Assembly (NCBI GenBank): GCA_016700415.1 | Contig: CP065018.1 | Location: forward strand, 682,001 to 746,000 | Source of the DNA: Flavobacteriales bacterium | GTDB lineage: Bacteria > Bacteroidota > Bacteroidia > Flavobacteriales_F > PHOS-HE28 | Reading direction: 5' to 3' | DNA length: 64,000 nucleotides | The notes under the pieces: generated by a model | Database searches by the model: none | Told to the model about the DNA's origin: nothing | What the model saw: the letters and a program-made list of their open reading frames with translations, nothing else | Translations under genes and position numbers: made by a program | In this document: piece by piece, positions 46,362-55,671 of the stretch | Position numbering within the stretch: the first letter of the stretch is position 1 | Layout: each line of letters opens with the position of its first letter

Positions 46362-47600
46362 ATGCGCACCTTCAATATCCCCACGCACTACCGTTCAAGC
46401 CTCATCGGTCGCTTGAAGGCCTTTCGCAAGGTAAAGGACCCGAAGAAAAAGGACCTCGCCCCCACCCTGCTGGACCTCGGTACGGTGCGCTTCATCTTGG
46501 CCCGTCATTTCGGCTTTTGCTACGGTGTGGAAAACGCCATCGAGATCAGCTACAGGGCCTTGGAGGACAACCCCGGCAAGCGGATCTTCCTGCTGAGCCA
46601 GATGATCCACAACCCGGAGGTGAACGAGGACCTCGAAGGGCGCGGCTTGCGCTTTATCCAAGACACCCACGGGCAGATGCTCATGGACTGGGACGAGCTG
46701 AAAAGCGACGACATCGTGATCATTCCCGCCTTCGGCACCACGTTGGAGACGGAGGCCCGGCTGAAAGCGTTGGGCATCGACCCGCTGAAGCACAACACCA
46801 CCTGCCCCTTCGTGGAGAAAGTGTGGAAGCGAAGCGCACAGCTTGGTGAATCAAAGCACACCGTGATCATCCACGGGAAGGCAGCGCACGAGGAAACGCG
46901 CGCCACCTTCAGCCACACGGCCATGGGCTCACCGGCAGTGATCGTGAAGGACATGGCGGAAACGGAAGAACTGGAGCGCATCATCACCGGCGAAATACCC
47001 TTGGAACGCTTTGCGGAACTGTTCGGCACCCACTGCACGCCCGGCTTCGACCCGGCCAAGGACCTGCAACGCATCGGAGTGGTGAATCAGACCACCATGC
47101 TGGCCACGGAGACCCAGGCCATCGCCGACCACCTCAAGCAGGTGATGCTGAAAAAGTATGGCGAAGCCGAGCTGAATAAACATTTTGCCGACACGCGCGA
47201 CACGCTTTGCTACGCCACCAACGACAACCAGGACGCCACGCTTGAATTGTTGAAGCAAGAGGCCGATCTCGCCTTGGTCGTTGGCGGCTACAACAGCAGC
47301 AATACCAGCCACATCGTGGAACTGCTGGAGAGGCAATTTCCCACCTATTTCATCAATGGCGACAAGGAATTACTGAGATCCGGCGAGATCGAACACTTCA
47401 TTTATCCGGCGCACAAGTTGAAGCGCACGGCGGATTGGTTGCCCACGAAAAGACCTGTCACCATTGTGCTCACCAGCGGCGCCAGTTGCCCGGACACCTT
47501 GCTGGACCGGGTGATGCTGAAAGTGTTGGACTTTGTGGAGGGAGCGACGGACGCGGAAACCGCTGTGAGCGCATTGGTGGAGAACGGTCCTCCGCAATGA
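46362..47600 (+). CDS. ispH: 4-hydroxy-3-methylbut-2-enyl diphosphate reductase (long form)
   Basis: A 412-residue iron-sulfur enzyme that makes IPP and DMAPP from HMBPP in the last step of the MEP isoprenoid pathway. The three cluster cysteines lie in GFCYGVENAI, NTTCPFVEKVW and SGASCPDTLLD. The N-terminal extension, the IIPAFGTTLETEARLKALGI region, the IIHGKAAHEETRATFSH block and an insertion before the last cysteine are of the plant and cyanobacterial type (about 400 residues), not the E. coli type (316). The next gene overlaps its stop (ATGA). Identification is secure. Confidence 0.93.
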   Translation: MRTFNIPTHYRSSLIGRLKAFRKVKDPKKKDLAPTLLDLGTVRFILARHFGFCYGVENAIEISYRALEDNPGKRIFLLSQMIHNPEVNEDLEGRGLRFIQDTHGQMLMDWDELKSDDIVIIPAFGTTLETEARLKALGIDPLKHNTTCPFVEKVWKRSAQLGESKHTVIIHGKAAHEETRATFSHTAMGSPAVIVKDMAETEELERIITGEIPLERFAELFGTHCTPGFDPAKDLQRIGVVNQTTMLATETQAIADHLKQVMLKKYGEAELNKHFADTRDTLCYATNDNQDATLELLKQEADLALVVGGYNSSNTSHIVELLERQFPTYFINGDKELLRSGEIEHFIYPAHKLKRTADWLPTKRPVTIVLTSGASCPDTLLDRVMLKVLDFVEGATDAETAVSALVENGPPQ

Positions 47601-48493
47601 AACCGGCGATCGCGATACTTTCTCTCTTTCTCGCGCTTCCCTGCTGTAACGCACAGACCCCGAAAGAGAAATTCATCACGTTTAGCCTGCAGATCGAGCG
47701 CGCTGAAACGGCCGCCGCCCATGGAAAGCATGCGCAGGCCATGGACACTTATGATTCGGCCTTCGCGCTGCTGCCTTTCATGGGATATGATTACTTCGAT
47801 GCCGTGGTGAACGCATTGAAAGCGGGCAGCGATGAAAGGGCGAACGAATTGTTGATCCAAGGCACGGAAAACGGCCTGATACTGAAAGGTCAGTACGACT
47901 CCACCTTACATTCCTTTTTACAGTCCGAACGCTGTATGCCCTACCTCAATATGCAGGACTATATGAGGGCCCGCTGGTTGTCGCACGCCGACACGGTGTT
48001 GATGCGTAAATTGAGGAATGTGGGCAGTTGGTACGTCATGGTAGAAGACAGTAGCGGCAATACCGTACAAGTCACGGACAGCAGTGCCTTCGTGCGGCTC
48101 ATGGCCTTGGTGAAGGAAAGCGGATGGCCCACGCCGCTTACCGTAGGAAGTGATTTCTATCGCGCGCAAAGCCTGCTCTTCAACCAACTCTACGACTATC
48201 CCGCCAGCCCGAAGTGGCAGCAGATCTTGCCATATATCCAAACTGCGATGAACCGGGGCGCTTTGCCACCGGATTTCCTCGCACCGTTCCAAGACATGGC
48301 CGACATCGACAAAGGCAAGCCGACGACCTACGGCGTCATGCTCGCATTTTACAGCGAGGATCCCTCGAAATGGGATCTGGTCGATCGTGCGACGTTGAAC
48401 AAGAACCGGGCATCGATCGGGCTTGGTCCCGTCGAGGACTTCGCGTTCCGTTACAACATCGACCTGTCCAATGCCCGCTTTGCGGAACCCTGA
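47597..48493 (+). CDS. secreted protein of unknown function with TPR-like start
   Basis: A 298-residue protein with a signal peptide (AILSLFLALPCCNAQ), a helical region (IERAETAAAHGKHAQAMDTY) that could hold one or two TPR-like hairpins, and a soluble C-terminal half without recognised motifs. The pair CC in the signal could be part of a lipobox (ALPC), making it a possible lipoprotein. It starts in an ATGA overlap with ispH, which implies co-expression but not a common function. It converges on cmk with a 13 bp gap. Confidence 0.62.
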   Translation: MKPAIAILSLFLALPCCNAQTPKEKFITFSLQIERAETAAAHGKHAQAMDTYDSAFALLPFMGYDYFDAVVNALKAGSDERANELLIQGTENGLILKGQYDSTLHSFLQSERCMPYLNMQDYMRARWLSHADTVLMRKLRNVGSWYVMVEDSSGNTVQVTDSSAFVRLMALVKESGWPTPLTVGSDFYRAQSLLFNQLYDYPASPKWQQILPYIQTAMNRGALPPDFLAPFQDMADIDKGKPTTYGVMLAFYSEDPSKWDLVDRATLNKNRASIGLGPVEDFAFRYNIDLSNARFAEP

Positions 48494-48506
48494 TCTCCGG
48501 TCGGAT

Positions 48507-49208
48507 TCATGCTTCCGCCACCACCCCGATCGTCTTCACCACGAAGCCCAAGGCCAAGTCGAACTGCTCGGTGGCGGTGAGGTCGCTGTTGTCGATCTCC
48601 AAGGCGTCCGGGGCTTTTAGCAGTGGGTCGGCTTCGCGCTTGGTGTCGTCGTCGTCACGGCGTTCGATGTTCTCCAGCACACTGGCATAGTCGATCTCCA
48701 CGCCCCGGCCTACCAGTTCCAAATAACGGCGCTGGGCGCGGACCTCCGGCCGGGCCGTCATGTAGAGTTTCACTTCTGCCCTTGGAAAGACCACCGTTCC
48801 AATGTCTCGGCCGTCCATCACCACGCCGCCGTCCTTTCCCAAGGCCCGTTGGATCTGGACCAGTTTGGCCCGAACTTCCGGCACCGGGCTTACCAGCGTG
48901 ACATGTCTGCTCACTTCCATGCCACGGATCCGGTGCTCCACATTGTGGCCATCGAGCCAGGTCTCGCTACGCTGCGTGGCGTCGTCGTGCTTGAAGCTGA
49001 TGTCGATCTTGTCCAGCACCCGCAGCAGGTTGGGCTTGTCCAGTTTGCCTTCGACCACCAGGCCGTTCTCGATCACGTAAAGCGCAATGGCCCGGTACAT
49101 GGCCCCGCTGTCGATGTAGGTGTAGCCCAAGTGATGCGCCAATTGTTTCGCAAGCGTGCTTTTTCCGCAGCTGCTGAAGCCGTCTATGGCGATATTGATG
49201 CGACGCAT
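48507..49208 (-). CDS. cmk: cytidylate kinase
   Basis: A 233-residue nucleoside monophosphate kinase that phosphorylates CMP and dCMP. The P-loop is GFSSCGKSTLAKQLA, followed by YIDSGAMYRAIALYV and VVMDGRDIGTVVFP, all typical of Cmk. Start at the ATG at 49208. In Bacteroidota cmk is often adjacent to porQ and near ispH, and that arrangement is seen here (ispH on the other strand). The call is secure. Confidence 0.93.
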   Translation of the reverse strand: MRRINIAIDGFSSCGKSTLAKQLAHHLGYTYIDSGAMYRAIALYVIENGLVVEGKLDKPNLLRVLDKIDISFKHDDATQRSETWLDGHNVEHRIRGMEVSRHVTLVSPVPEVRAKLVQIQRALGKDGGVVMDGRDIGTVVFPRAEVKLYMTARPEVRAQRRYLELVGRGVEIDYASVLENIERRDDDDTKREADPLLKAPDALEIDNSDLTATEQFDLALGFVVKTIGVVAEA

Positions 49209-49247
49209 GGGGCGCGCTAAAATACGAGTTGGGAATTGAGGAGTTAA

Positions 49248-49362
49248 GCCGCAGAGACGCAGAGGCGCGGAGAAATGCAAGATGACGAACCGCAACGAAC
49301 GCTAGGAGGGCAACGAGAATTCAGCATTCACGCTCACCTCTGCGCCTCCGAGCCTCTGCGGC
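49248..49362. repeat. REP-like inverted repeat, copy 1
   Basis: The arms GCCGCAGAGACGCAGAGGCG (from 49248) and its approximate complement ending at 49362 (CCTCTGCGCCTCCGAGCCTC then TGCGGC) pair at about 21 of 26 positions around a 63 bp core. It fills the space between cmk and porQ. A second copy lies at 61191-61306. Confidence 0.7.
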
Positions 49363-49369
49363 CAATTTC

Positions 49370-50425
49370 CTACCCCTCGGTCTTTCGCTTCAGATCTGCG
49401 AAGCGCAAGGCCAAGGTGAACGTATTACTGGCCCCCGCCGGATTGAACTTGGCGAAGCTGTAGCTCACGATCACCCGGCTCACCTTCAGGCCGATGCCGA
49501 AGCTCACGCCCGTAAGGCCCGGCTTCACGTCCACGGCCAGTTCCTGGCGACGGCGGTAGTTGTATCCGAGGCGGATCATGAAATTGGGTCCGAAGAGGAT
49601 CTCGGCATTGGGCACGATGTGCAGGAGCGTACGTTCGGCAGTGGTGACCTTTTTGGCGATCACTTCACCGGTCGTGGGATCGATCTGGGTCTGTTCGTTC
49701 GGGTCGTCATAGGTCAGGTCCCACTGTTGCAGGTTGTCCAAGGAAAGGCCCAAACGGAAGGGTGCATGGCGAAATTTATAGGTGGCTGCAAGTTGCACTT
49801 GGAACGGCAGTTTCTCCTTGGTATCCGTGTAGCTGCTTGAGACGAAGCCGATGTTGCGCAAGGTGGCCGCCACGGTGAGCCCGAGGGCCTTTTTCACGTA
49901 GACCCCTCCGATGTCCGCGGCCCAGCCGGTAGCCGTGTAGGATTCGATGTTTGAGGTGATGAACTTCAGGTTCACCCCAACACTGAACAAGCTATCGATG
50001 GCCCGGCCCGCGCCTACTTGTACCACGTACTCCCCGGCCTTGAAAGTCCCTTGATCCTCCCCGGTCTCGTCCCGGCGCGTGAACGTACCGTAATCCACGT
50101 ATTGCACGGAGCCGCTGAGGGTGATGTTGGCACTGTCCAGATGCTGGGAGTAGGCCGCATAACCGATGTTGATACCGTCGATATAGGGCATGTAGCTCAG
50201 AGCGACCTGCCTACCCATGGAGGCGTTCAGCAGGGCCGGGTTGAAGAGACCCAGATTGATGTCGTTGTCGTAGACCGCTACGGGCGACCCCCCCAGGCCG
50301 GAAATGCGCGCGGAGCTGGGGATGTCCAGCACACGGAAGACCGCGGAACCACCGAGCTGGGCATGGCAGGCCACTACGAGCAACAACGACGGTACAACAA
50401 AAAGAAAGCGTAGGGACTTGGGCAT
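49370..50425 (-). CDS. porQ: type IX secretion system protein PorQ
   Basis: A 351-residue outer-membrane beta-barrel protein. A signal peptide ending ACHAQ is followed by the PorQ/PorV-family start LGGSAVFRVLDIPSSARISG and a series of amphipathic strands typical of FadL-like barrels, ending in LALRFADLKRK. PorQ belongs with PorU, PorV and PorZ to the attachment complex that places T9SS cargo on the surface, and so should serve the sorting-domain proteins encoded in this window. The gene order porQ-cmk is conserved in the phylum. Start at 50425 because it begins the signal peptide. Confidence 0.87.
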   Translation of the reverse strand: MPKSLRFLFVVPSLLLVVACHAQLGGSAVFRVLDIPSSARISGLGGSPVAVYDNDINLGLFNPALLNASMGRQVALSYMPYIDGINIGYAAYSQHLDSANITLSGSVQYVDYGTFTRRDETGEDQGTFKAGEYVVQVGAGRAIDSLFSVGVNLKFITSNIESYTATGWAADIGGVYVKKALGLTVAATLRNIGFVSSSYTDTKEKLPFQVQLAATYKFRHAPFRLGLSLDNLQQWDLTYDDPNEQTQIDPTTGEVIAKKVTTAERTLLHIVPNAEILFGPNFMIRLGYNYRRRQELAVDVKPGLTGVSFGIGLKVSRVIVSYSFAKFNPAGASNTFTLALRFADLKRKTEG

Positions 50426-50539
50426 ATTGGATGTTCTGTCGCGATGGGAACGCAAGATAGGCGCAGGTAGTATTCGGAGGTCGCAGGTGAGTCTTGAGTC
50501 CGTCAGTCGTGAGCCTTGAGTCTGAGTGTTGCAAGTCAC

Positions 50540-51766
50540 CTATTTCTGCTCCCCTTTTCGCCATAGCAACGAACCATCGCCATAACTGAGGAACCGGTAG
50601 CCTCTGCTCAGGGCGTGGTCATAGACTTCGCGCCACTGCGGCCCGATGAGCGCTGCTACCAAGAGCAATAACGTGCTGCGGGGCTGGTGAAAATTCGTGA
50701 TCAGAGCATCCGTGAGACGGAACCGATAGCCCGGTGCGATCAACAGCCGGGTAGCACCGCTCACCACGTCCAGTTCATGCCGGTCCATCCAGTTCAGCAC
50801 TGCCGTCAAGGCCGCTTCGGGTCCCACTCCCGGGCTGTCTTCATACGGTTGCCATTGGCGAACCTCCATTGTCCGGGGCTCCGCACCATGCACGAGATCC
50901 GCGCCGAACCAATACAGGCTTTCGATGGTGCGCAGGGCCGTGGTGCCTACCGGGATGACCGGACCCGCGCCGAGCCGATCACGGATGGCTTCTATTGCCG
51001 AGCGGGGGATCCGCAATTGCTCGCTGTGCATGTCGTGGCCCTGCATGGTGGCACTTTTCACCGGCAGGAAGGTCCCGGCGCCGACATGCAACGTAACGCG
51101 TGTGTTTCTTACGCCCTTCGTTGCCAAGGCGCTCAATACGGCAGGTGTGAAGTGCAGGCTGGCCGTGGGCGCGGCCACCGATCCGGGGCGTTCCCCGAAA
51201 ACGGTGTTGTAGCGGGCGTCGTCATCCGCTTCCGCGGCACGGCGCATGTAAGGCGGCAACGGCACCGTGCCGAAACGTTCCAACTGGTCCATAAAGATCC
51301 CTTTCCCCGACCAACGGAATTCGATGAGATGCTCGCCATCACAATGCTCGATCCGCGCGGCTGCGAACCGGCGTCCGTCCTGCTCCAGGGCGAGTTGCTC
51401 CCCTTTCCATCGCTTGGCATTTCCCAGCATGCACCACCAGCGCGACATTTGGGTATCGGTCAATGCCTGTTCGATGGTACGGCCTTGCTCCGGGGTCAGC
51501 ACCATGCATTGGATCACCGCGCCCGTGGCCCGTTTGAAGGTGATCCGCGCATGCACCACGCGGGTATCGTTGAGCACCAACAATATGCTTTCCGGCAATT
51601 CAATGGGCAGGTCGCTGAAGTGGCGGTCGGTGGTACGCCCGTCACGGTAAATGAGGAGTTTGGACCGGTCCCGCTCAGCCAGAGGATGCTGTGCGATGCG
51701 GTCCTCCGGCAGCTCGTAGGTCAGGTCCGCGATGGCGATGGCGCGCGGGTCCACGAAATGCTCCAT
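50540..51766 (-). CDS. queA: S-adenosylmethionine:tRNA ribosyltransferase-isomerase
   Basis: A 408-residue enzyme that adds the epoxycyclopentane precursor to 7-aminomethyl-7-deazaguanine in tRNA during queuosine synthesis. Landmarks are the N-terminal YELPEDRIAQHPLAERDRSK, VLNDTRVVHAR, VTLHVGAGTFLPVK and ITNFHQPRSTLLLLVAALIG. At 408 residues it is longer than the E. coli form (356), as in other Bacteroidota. The start at 51766 overlaps by one base the stop of the porin gene upstream (TGATG), which couples two genes with no evident functional link. Confidence 0.9.
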   Translation of the reverse strand: MEHFVDPRAIAIADLTYELPEDRIAQHPLAERDRSKLLIYRDGRTTDRHFSDLPIELPESILLVLNDTRVVHARITFKRATGAVIQCMVLTPEQGRTIEQALTDTQMSRWWCMLGNAKRWKGEQLALEQDGRRFAAARIEHCDGEHLIEFRWSGKGIFMDQLERFGTVPLPPYMRRAAEADDDARYNTVFGERPGSVAAPTASLHFTPAVLSALATKGVRNTRVTLHVGAGTFLPVKSATMQGHDMHSEQLRIPRSAIEAIRDRLGAGPVIPVGTTALRTIESLYWFGADLVHGAEPRTMEVRQWQPYEDSPGVGPEAALTAVLNWMDRHELDVVSGATRLLIAPGYRFRLTDALITNFHQPRSTLLLLVAALIGPQWREVYDHALSRGYRFLSYGDGSLLWRKGEQK

Positions 51767-52971
51767 CAAATGCCCATTTCCACTTGTAAGAACAGGCCCC
51801 ACTGGTTGCCTGTCCGCGAAAAATCCGCATCACCGTTTTGCCAGGTGTACGATACAGCCGACTGCAATTTGATGCGGTGCCCGTTCACGTAGTACGACCA
51901 ACCGGCCCACGCCTCTTCACGCTGTGAAAAGCTCATGGCCACGCGATCACTGGGCATGAAGGCGGAGTAGCGGAGAACGGCCTGGGAACGCTTACCCACC
52001 ATACGGCCCAACTGGCTCGTAATGCCCCAGCCTTCGTCCACAGCGATGATGGCGTTTGTCACCGTGTCACGCAGCAACGGCGATCCTTCGGTGTGCCTTT
52101 GGTCGAACTCGTTCTGCCACGACCAGCCGTTATTTTTAAAGAGCATATCGGCAAAAAAGGTGTCGATGGTGCGGCCTTGACCGTCGGGGAAGCGTGGGCC
52201 GTTCACGCCCAAACTGCGCCGAGCATTGCGGTTGGTGCTGAACGCTGTGGCGATGGAGAGCTTCGGTGCGGGTTCGCGCAGGATGTCGCCTTCCATGTAA
52301 TCGCCGTCCTTACCACTGAAAGCTCCGAATGCCAGCCATTCCAAGCGGCCAGAGTAATGCAGGCCCAGGTCGCCAGCGGTGGAGCTTCTGCCCTCCCCTT
52401 GTGTGATCGCTGCGCGCAACCGCACCAACTGTACGCCGGCATGCACGGAGTGGTCGGCAAAAAGGCCGAAATCCCTGTCAGTGGTGAAAGGTCCGTTGGC
52501 CAACGGGCGCTCGGGCAATTCCAACTCACCGGAAGAAACAAGCGCTTCACGGCCGCCGGGAAGTTTGCCTTGGCCGAAGCCGACGGACGTGTGTGGCGCC
52601 ACGGTGTAGAAAACCATCGCATCCAGCAACGGGCTGGGCGGAGAACCGTCGCCCACGTTCTGGTCATTTGCCGAAAGGCCGAGCTGCACTTTGTATTTCA
52701 GGCGGGGTGTAAGGGCGAAACCCTCCAATTTCAGGCGGAACCGGCGGACCAAGAAAGATGCTGAGGCGTTCTCAAGGTCATCGCCCGTGTTATGGGTGAA
52801 GGCCACGCGGTCCTGCATGCGGAACCGGAAGAGCAGCTCGAAGGTGGTGTCCCGCTTGAAGACCAAGCCTTTGTCCGGCACCAGCGCAAGCGTGGTGCCT
52901 TGTTGAGCGGTGACTTCAATCGCGGAATGGAGCAGTGCTAAGCCAAGGCAGAATGAAAGGGATGTGCGCAT
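51766..52971 (-). CDS. phosphate-selective porin O/P family protein
   Basis: A 401-residue outer-membrane porin. Signal peptide MRTSLSFCLGLALLHSAIEV ending TAQ; the remaining sequence is the alternating strand pattern of OprO/OprP-type barrels, with RRFRLKLEGFALTPRLKYKV and FGQGKLPGGREALVSSGELE, the latter typical of the family. The substrate may be phosphate or another anion. It is directly followed by queA with a one-base overlap. Start at 52971 gives the signal peptide. The family call is good; the specificity is not known. Confidence 0.8.
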   Translation of the reverse strand: MRTSLSFCLGLALLHSAIEVTAQQGTTLALVPDKGLVFKRDTTFELLFRFRMQDRVAFTHNTGDDLENASASFLVRRFRLKLEGFALTPRLKYKVQLGLSANDQNVGDGSPPSPLLDAMVFYTVAPHTSVGFGQGKLPGGREALVSSGELELPERPLANGPFTTDRDFGLFADHSVHAGVQLVRLRAAITQGEGRSSTAGDLGLHYSGRLEWLAFGAFSGKDGDYMEGDILREPAPKLSIATAFSTNRNARRSLGVNGPRFPDGQGRTIDTFFADMLFKNNGWSWQNEFDQRHTEGSPLLRDTVTNAIIAVDEGWGITSQLGRMVGKRSQAVLRYSAFMPSDRVAMSFSQREEAWAGWSYYVNGHRIKLQSAVSYTWQNGDADFSRTGNQWGLFLQVEMGI

Positions 52972-53106
52972 GGCAGTGACTTGGCGGCAAAGATGGGCGG
53001 AATGCTCCATCGTCGCGAAGACTCGACCAAACAGGTCCACTCGACCGGAGCTTGGCATCAACTGCGCGGCCGTCCGCAGCCCGACAACTAACACCGTCCA
53101 ACTAGA

Positions 53107-55557
53107 TCACGCCACCAAAAGCGCGTGCTCCACTTTTTCCTTCAGCAGCGCATGCTTCACCACATCGATCATCTCCGTGATGTAGTGGAAACGCATGCCT
53201 TTAACATAGCGCGCGTCGATCTCCTCAATGTCCTTGCGGTTATCCTCGCTCAGCACGATCTCCTTGATACCTGCACGCTTTGCCGCGAGGATCTTCTCCT
53301 TGATGCCACCTACGGGCAGCACTTTCCCACGCAGGGTGATCTCACCGGTCATGGCGAGGAACTTGCGCACTTTCTGCTGGGTGAAGGCGCTCGCGATGCT
53401 GGTGAGCATGGCGATGCCTGCGGAAGGCCCGTCCTTTGGTGTTGCGCCCTCCGGTACGTGGATGTGGACGTTCCAGCGCTTGAACACTTCCTGTTCCAAG
53501 CCGATGATGTCGCTGTGGGCCTTGAGATATTCCAACGCGATCATGGCGCTCTCCTTCATCACGTCGCCGAGGTTGCCGGTGAGCGCAAGCTTGCCTTCAC
53601 CTTTGGTGATGCTGGTCTCCAAAAAGAGGATGTCGCCGCCGGTGGGAGTCCATGCGAGGCCGGTGACAACGCCCGCCACGTCATTGCCTTGGTATTTATC
53701 CCGGGCATGGCTCGGGCCGTAGATCTTCACGAGGTCCTGCACACCGATGGTGACGGCGAATTTTTCCTTCAGGCCGATCTGCTTGGCGCGGTAGCGCACC
53801 AGTTTGGCGATGCGCTTCTCCAATCCCCGTACACCGCTCTCGTCGGTGTAGTTCTCCACGATGGCCTCCAGCAATCCCTCGCCCAGTTTGAACTGCTTGG
53901 GCTTGATGCCGGAGTCCTTCAACAGCTTGGGCAGCAGATGGCGCTGTGCGATCTGCACTTTTTCCTCGAGCGTGTAGCCGTTCACCTCGATGATCTCCAT
54001 GCGGTCGCGCAACGCAGGATGGATGGTGCTGAGGGAGTTTGCCGTGGCCACGAACATCACGCGGCTGAGGTCGTACTCCATCTCCACGTAGTTGTCGTAG
54101 AAGGCGTGGTTCTGCTCAGGGTCCAGCACTTCGAGGAGCGCGCTGGCAGGGTCGCCATGGAAGTCCTTGCCCACCTTGTCGATCTCGTCCAGAACGAAGA
54201 GCGGGTTGCTCGTTCCGGCCTTCTTGAGGCTTTGGATCAAGCGGCCGGGCATGGCGCCGATGTACGTTTTGCGGTGCCCGCGTATCTCGGCCTCATCGTG
54301 CAGGCCGCCCAAACTCATGCGCACGTACTTGCGCCCGAGGGCCTCCGCCATGCTCTTGCCCAAGCTGGTCTTGCCCACGCCGGGAGGGCCGTACAGGCAA
54401 ATGATCGGGGCCTTCATGTCACCCTTCAGCTTCAGCACGGCAAGGTGCTCGATAAGGCGCTCCTTCACCTTCTCCAGGCCGAAGTGGTCGCGGTCGAGGA
54501 TCTTCTGGGCGTTCTTCAGGTCGAACTTATCGGCGCTGTATTCGCCCCAAGGCAGTTCCAGTAATAGCTGTACATAGTTGAACTGCACGCTGAACTCGGC
54601 ACCGGCCGGGTTCATCCGTTGGAGTTTCAGCAGTTCCTTCTCGAAAAGTTCGCCCACCTTCTTGGTCCACTTCTTCTTGCTGGCCGTTTCCCTCATCTCC
54701 TCGATCTCCTGCTCGATGGGGTTTCCGCCCAGTTCATCTTGGATGGTCTTGATCTGCTGATGGAGGAAGTATTCGCGCTGTTGCTTGTCCACTTCGGTGC
54801 GGACCTTGCTCTGGATCTCGTTCTTCATCTCCAGCATCTGCAGCTCCTTGGTAAGGTGCGCCAGCAGCATGTTGGCACGCTCCCTCAGGTCGGCCACTTC
54901 GAGCATCCGCTGCTTCTCCGCCACTTCGGCGTTCATGTTGCTACTGATGAAGTTCACCAGGAAGCTCGGGCTGTCGATGTTCTTGATGGCGAAACTGGCC
55001 TCGGTGGGAATGTGCGGGCTGGCCTTGATGATGTTGGTTGCGAGATCCTTCAGTGAGCTTACCAACGCCTCGAATTTCTTCTCTCCCTTCTCTGGACGCT
55101 GCTCCGCAAATTCCTTGATTTTGGCCGTGAAGTAGGGCTCGGTCTTCACCATTTCGATCATCTCGAAACGCTTCTTCCCTTGTATCACCGCAGTGGTGCT
55201 ACCGTCGGGCATGCGCAACATGCGAATGATCGTGGCGATGGTGCCCACATTGTTCAGGTCCTTCGGCTCCGGCTCCTCGATCTCGGAATCCTTCTGGCTC
55301 AGCACGCCAAGCGTACGATTGCCGCGATAAACCTCCTGGATCAGCTTGATACTGCGGTCCCGCCCCACGGTGATGGGGATGACAACACCCGGGAAGAGCA
55401 CAGTGTTGCGCAAGGGAAGGATGGGGAGCTCGGGCGGAGTGCTCTCCGCATTCATCAACTCCTCGTCCTCGGCGGTGATCAACGGGATCAGCTCGGTCTC
55501 GTTGTCGATCTCTCCTGAGGCGAGGAATGGGTTTTCGTTCATCAAAAAATCGTTCAT
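53107..55557 (-). CDS. lon: ATP-dependent endopeptidase Lon
   Basis: An 816-residue Lon protease. The N-terminal substrate domain begins [20 protein letters not shown]; the AAA+ domain has Walker [17 protein letters not shown] and Walker [10 protein letters not shown]; the protease domain has the catalytic serine in [11 protein letters not shown] and the lysine in [14 protein letters not shown]. Lon degrades misfolded and regulatory proteins in the cytosol. The start is at 55557 (MNDFLMNEN) or five codons later. A TATTTTTA element at 55584-55591 (minus strand) may be its promoter. Identification is secure. Confidence 0.95.
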   Translation of the reverse strand: MNDFLMNENPFLASGEIDNETELIPLITAEDEELMNAESTPPELPILPLRNTVLFPGVVIPITVGRDRSIKLIQEVYRGNRTLGVLSQKDSEIEEPEPKDLNNVGTIATIIRMLRMPDGSTTAVIQGKKRFEMIEMVKTEPYFTAKIKEFAEQRPEKGEKKFEALVSSLKDLATNIIKASPHIPTEASFAIKNIDSPSFLVNFISSNMNAEVAEKQRMLEVADLRERANMLLAHLTKELQMLEMKNEIQSKVRTEVDKQQREYFLHQQIKTIQDELGGNPIEQEIEEMRETASKKKWTKKVGELFEKELLKLQRMNPAGAEFSVQFNYVQLLLELPWGEYSADKFDLKNAQKILDRDHFGLEKVKERLIEHLAVLKLKGDMKAPIICLYGPPGVGKTSLGKSMAEALGRKYVRMSLGGLHDEAEIRGHRKTYIGAMPGRLIQSLKKAGTSNPLFVLDEIDKVGKDFHGDPASALLEVLDPEQNHAFYDNYVEMEYDLSRVMFVATANSLSTIHPALRDRMEIIEVNGYTLEEKVQIAQRHLLPKLLKDSGIKPKQFKLGEGLLEAIVENYTDESGVRGLEKRIAKLVRYRAKQIGLKEKFAVTIGVQDLVKIYGPSHARDKYQGNDVAGVVTGLAWTPTGGDILFLETSITKGEGKLALTGNLGDVMKESAMIALEYLKAHSDIIGLEQEVFKRWNVHIHVPEGATPKDGPSAGIAMLTSIASAFTQQKVRKFLAMTGEITLRGKVLPVGGIKEKILAAKRAGIKEIVLSEDNRKDIEEIDARYVKGMRFHYITEMIDVVKHALLKEKVEHALLVA

Positions 55558-55671
55558 GCAACTGGGTGCCAAAATGTCGGTGGTAAAAATACGATGATCG
55601 CCAACGGCGCGGATCAAGCGGAGCGGCGCAAAAGGCAAGGACCATGCCGACCGCACGGGTCTGCGAAGTTG

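Noticed and set aside
53125..54564. Open frame of 479 codons on the + strand opposite lon
   Set aside because: Composition (His/Leu/Ala-rich) is that of an antisense shadow; lon on the other strand has every catalytic motif.
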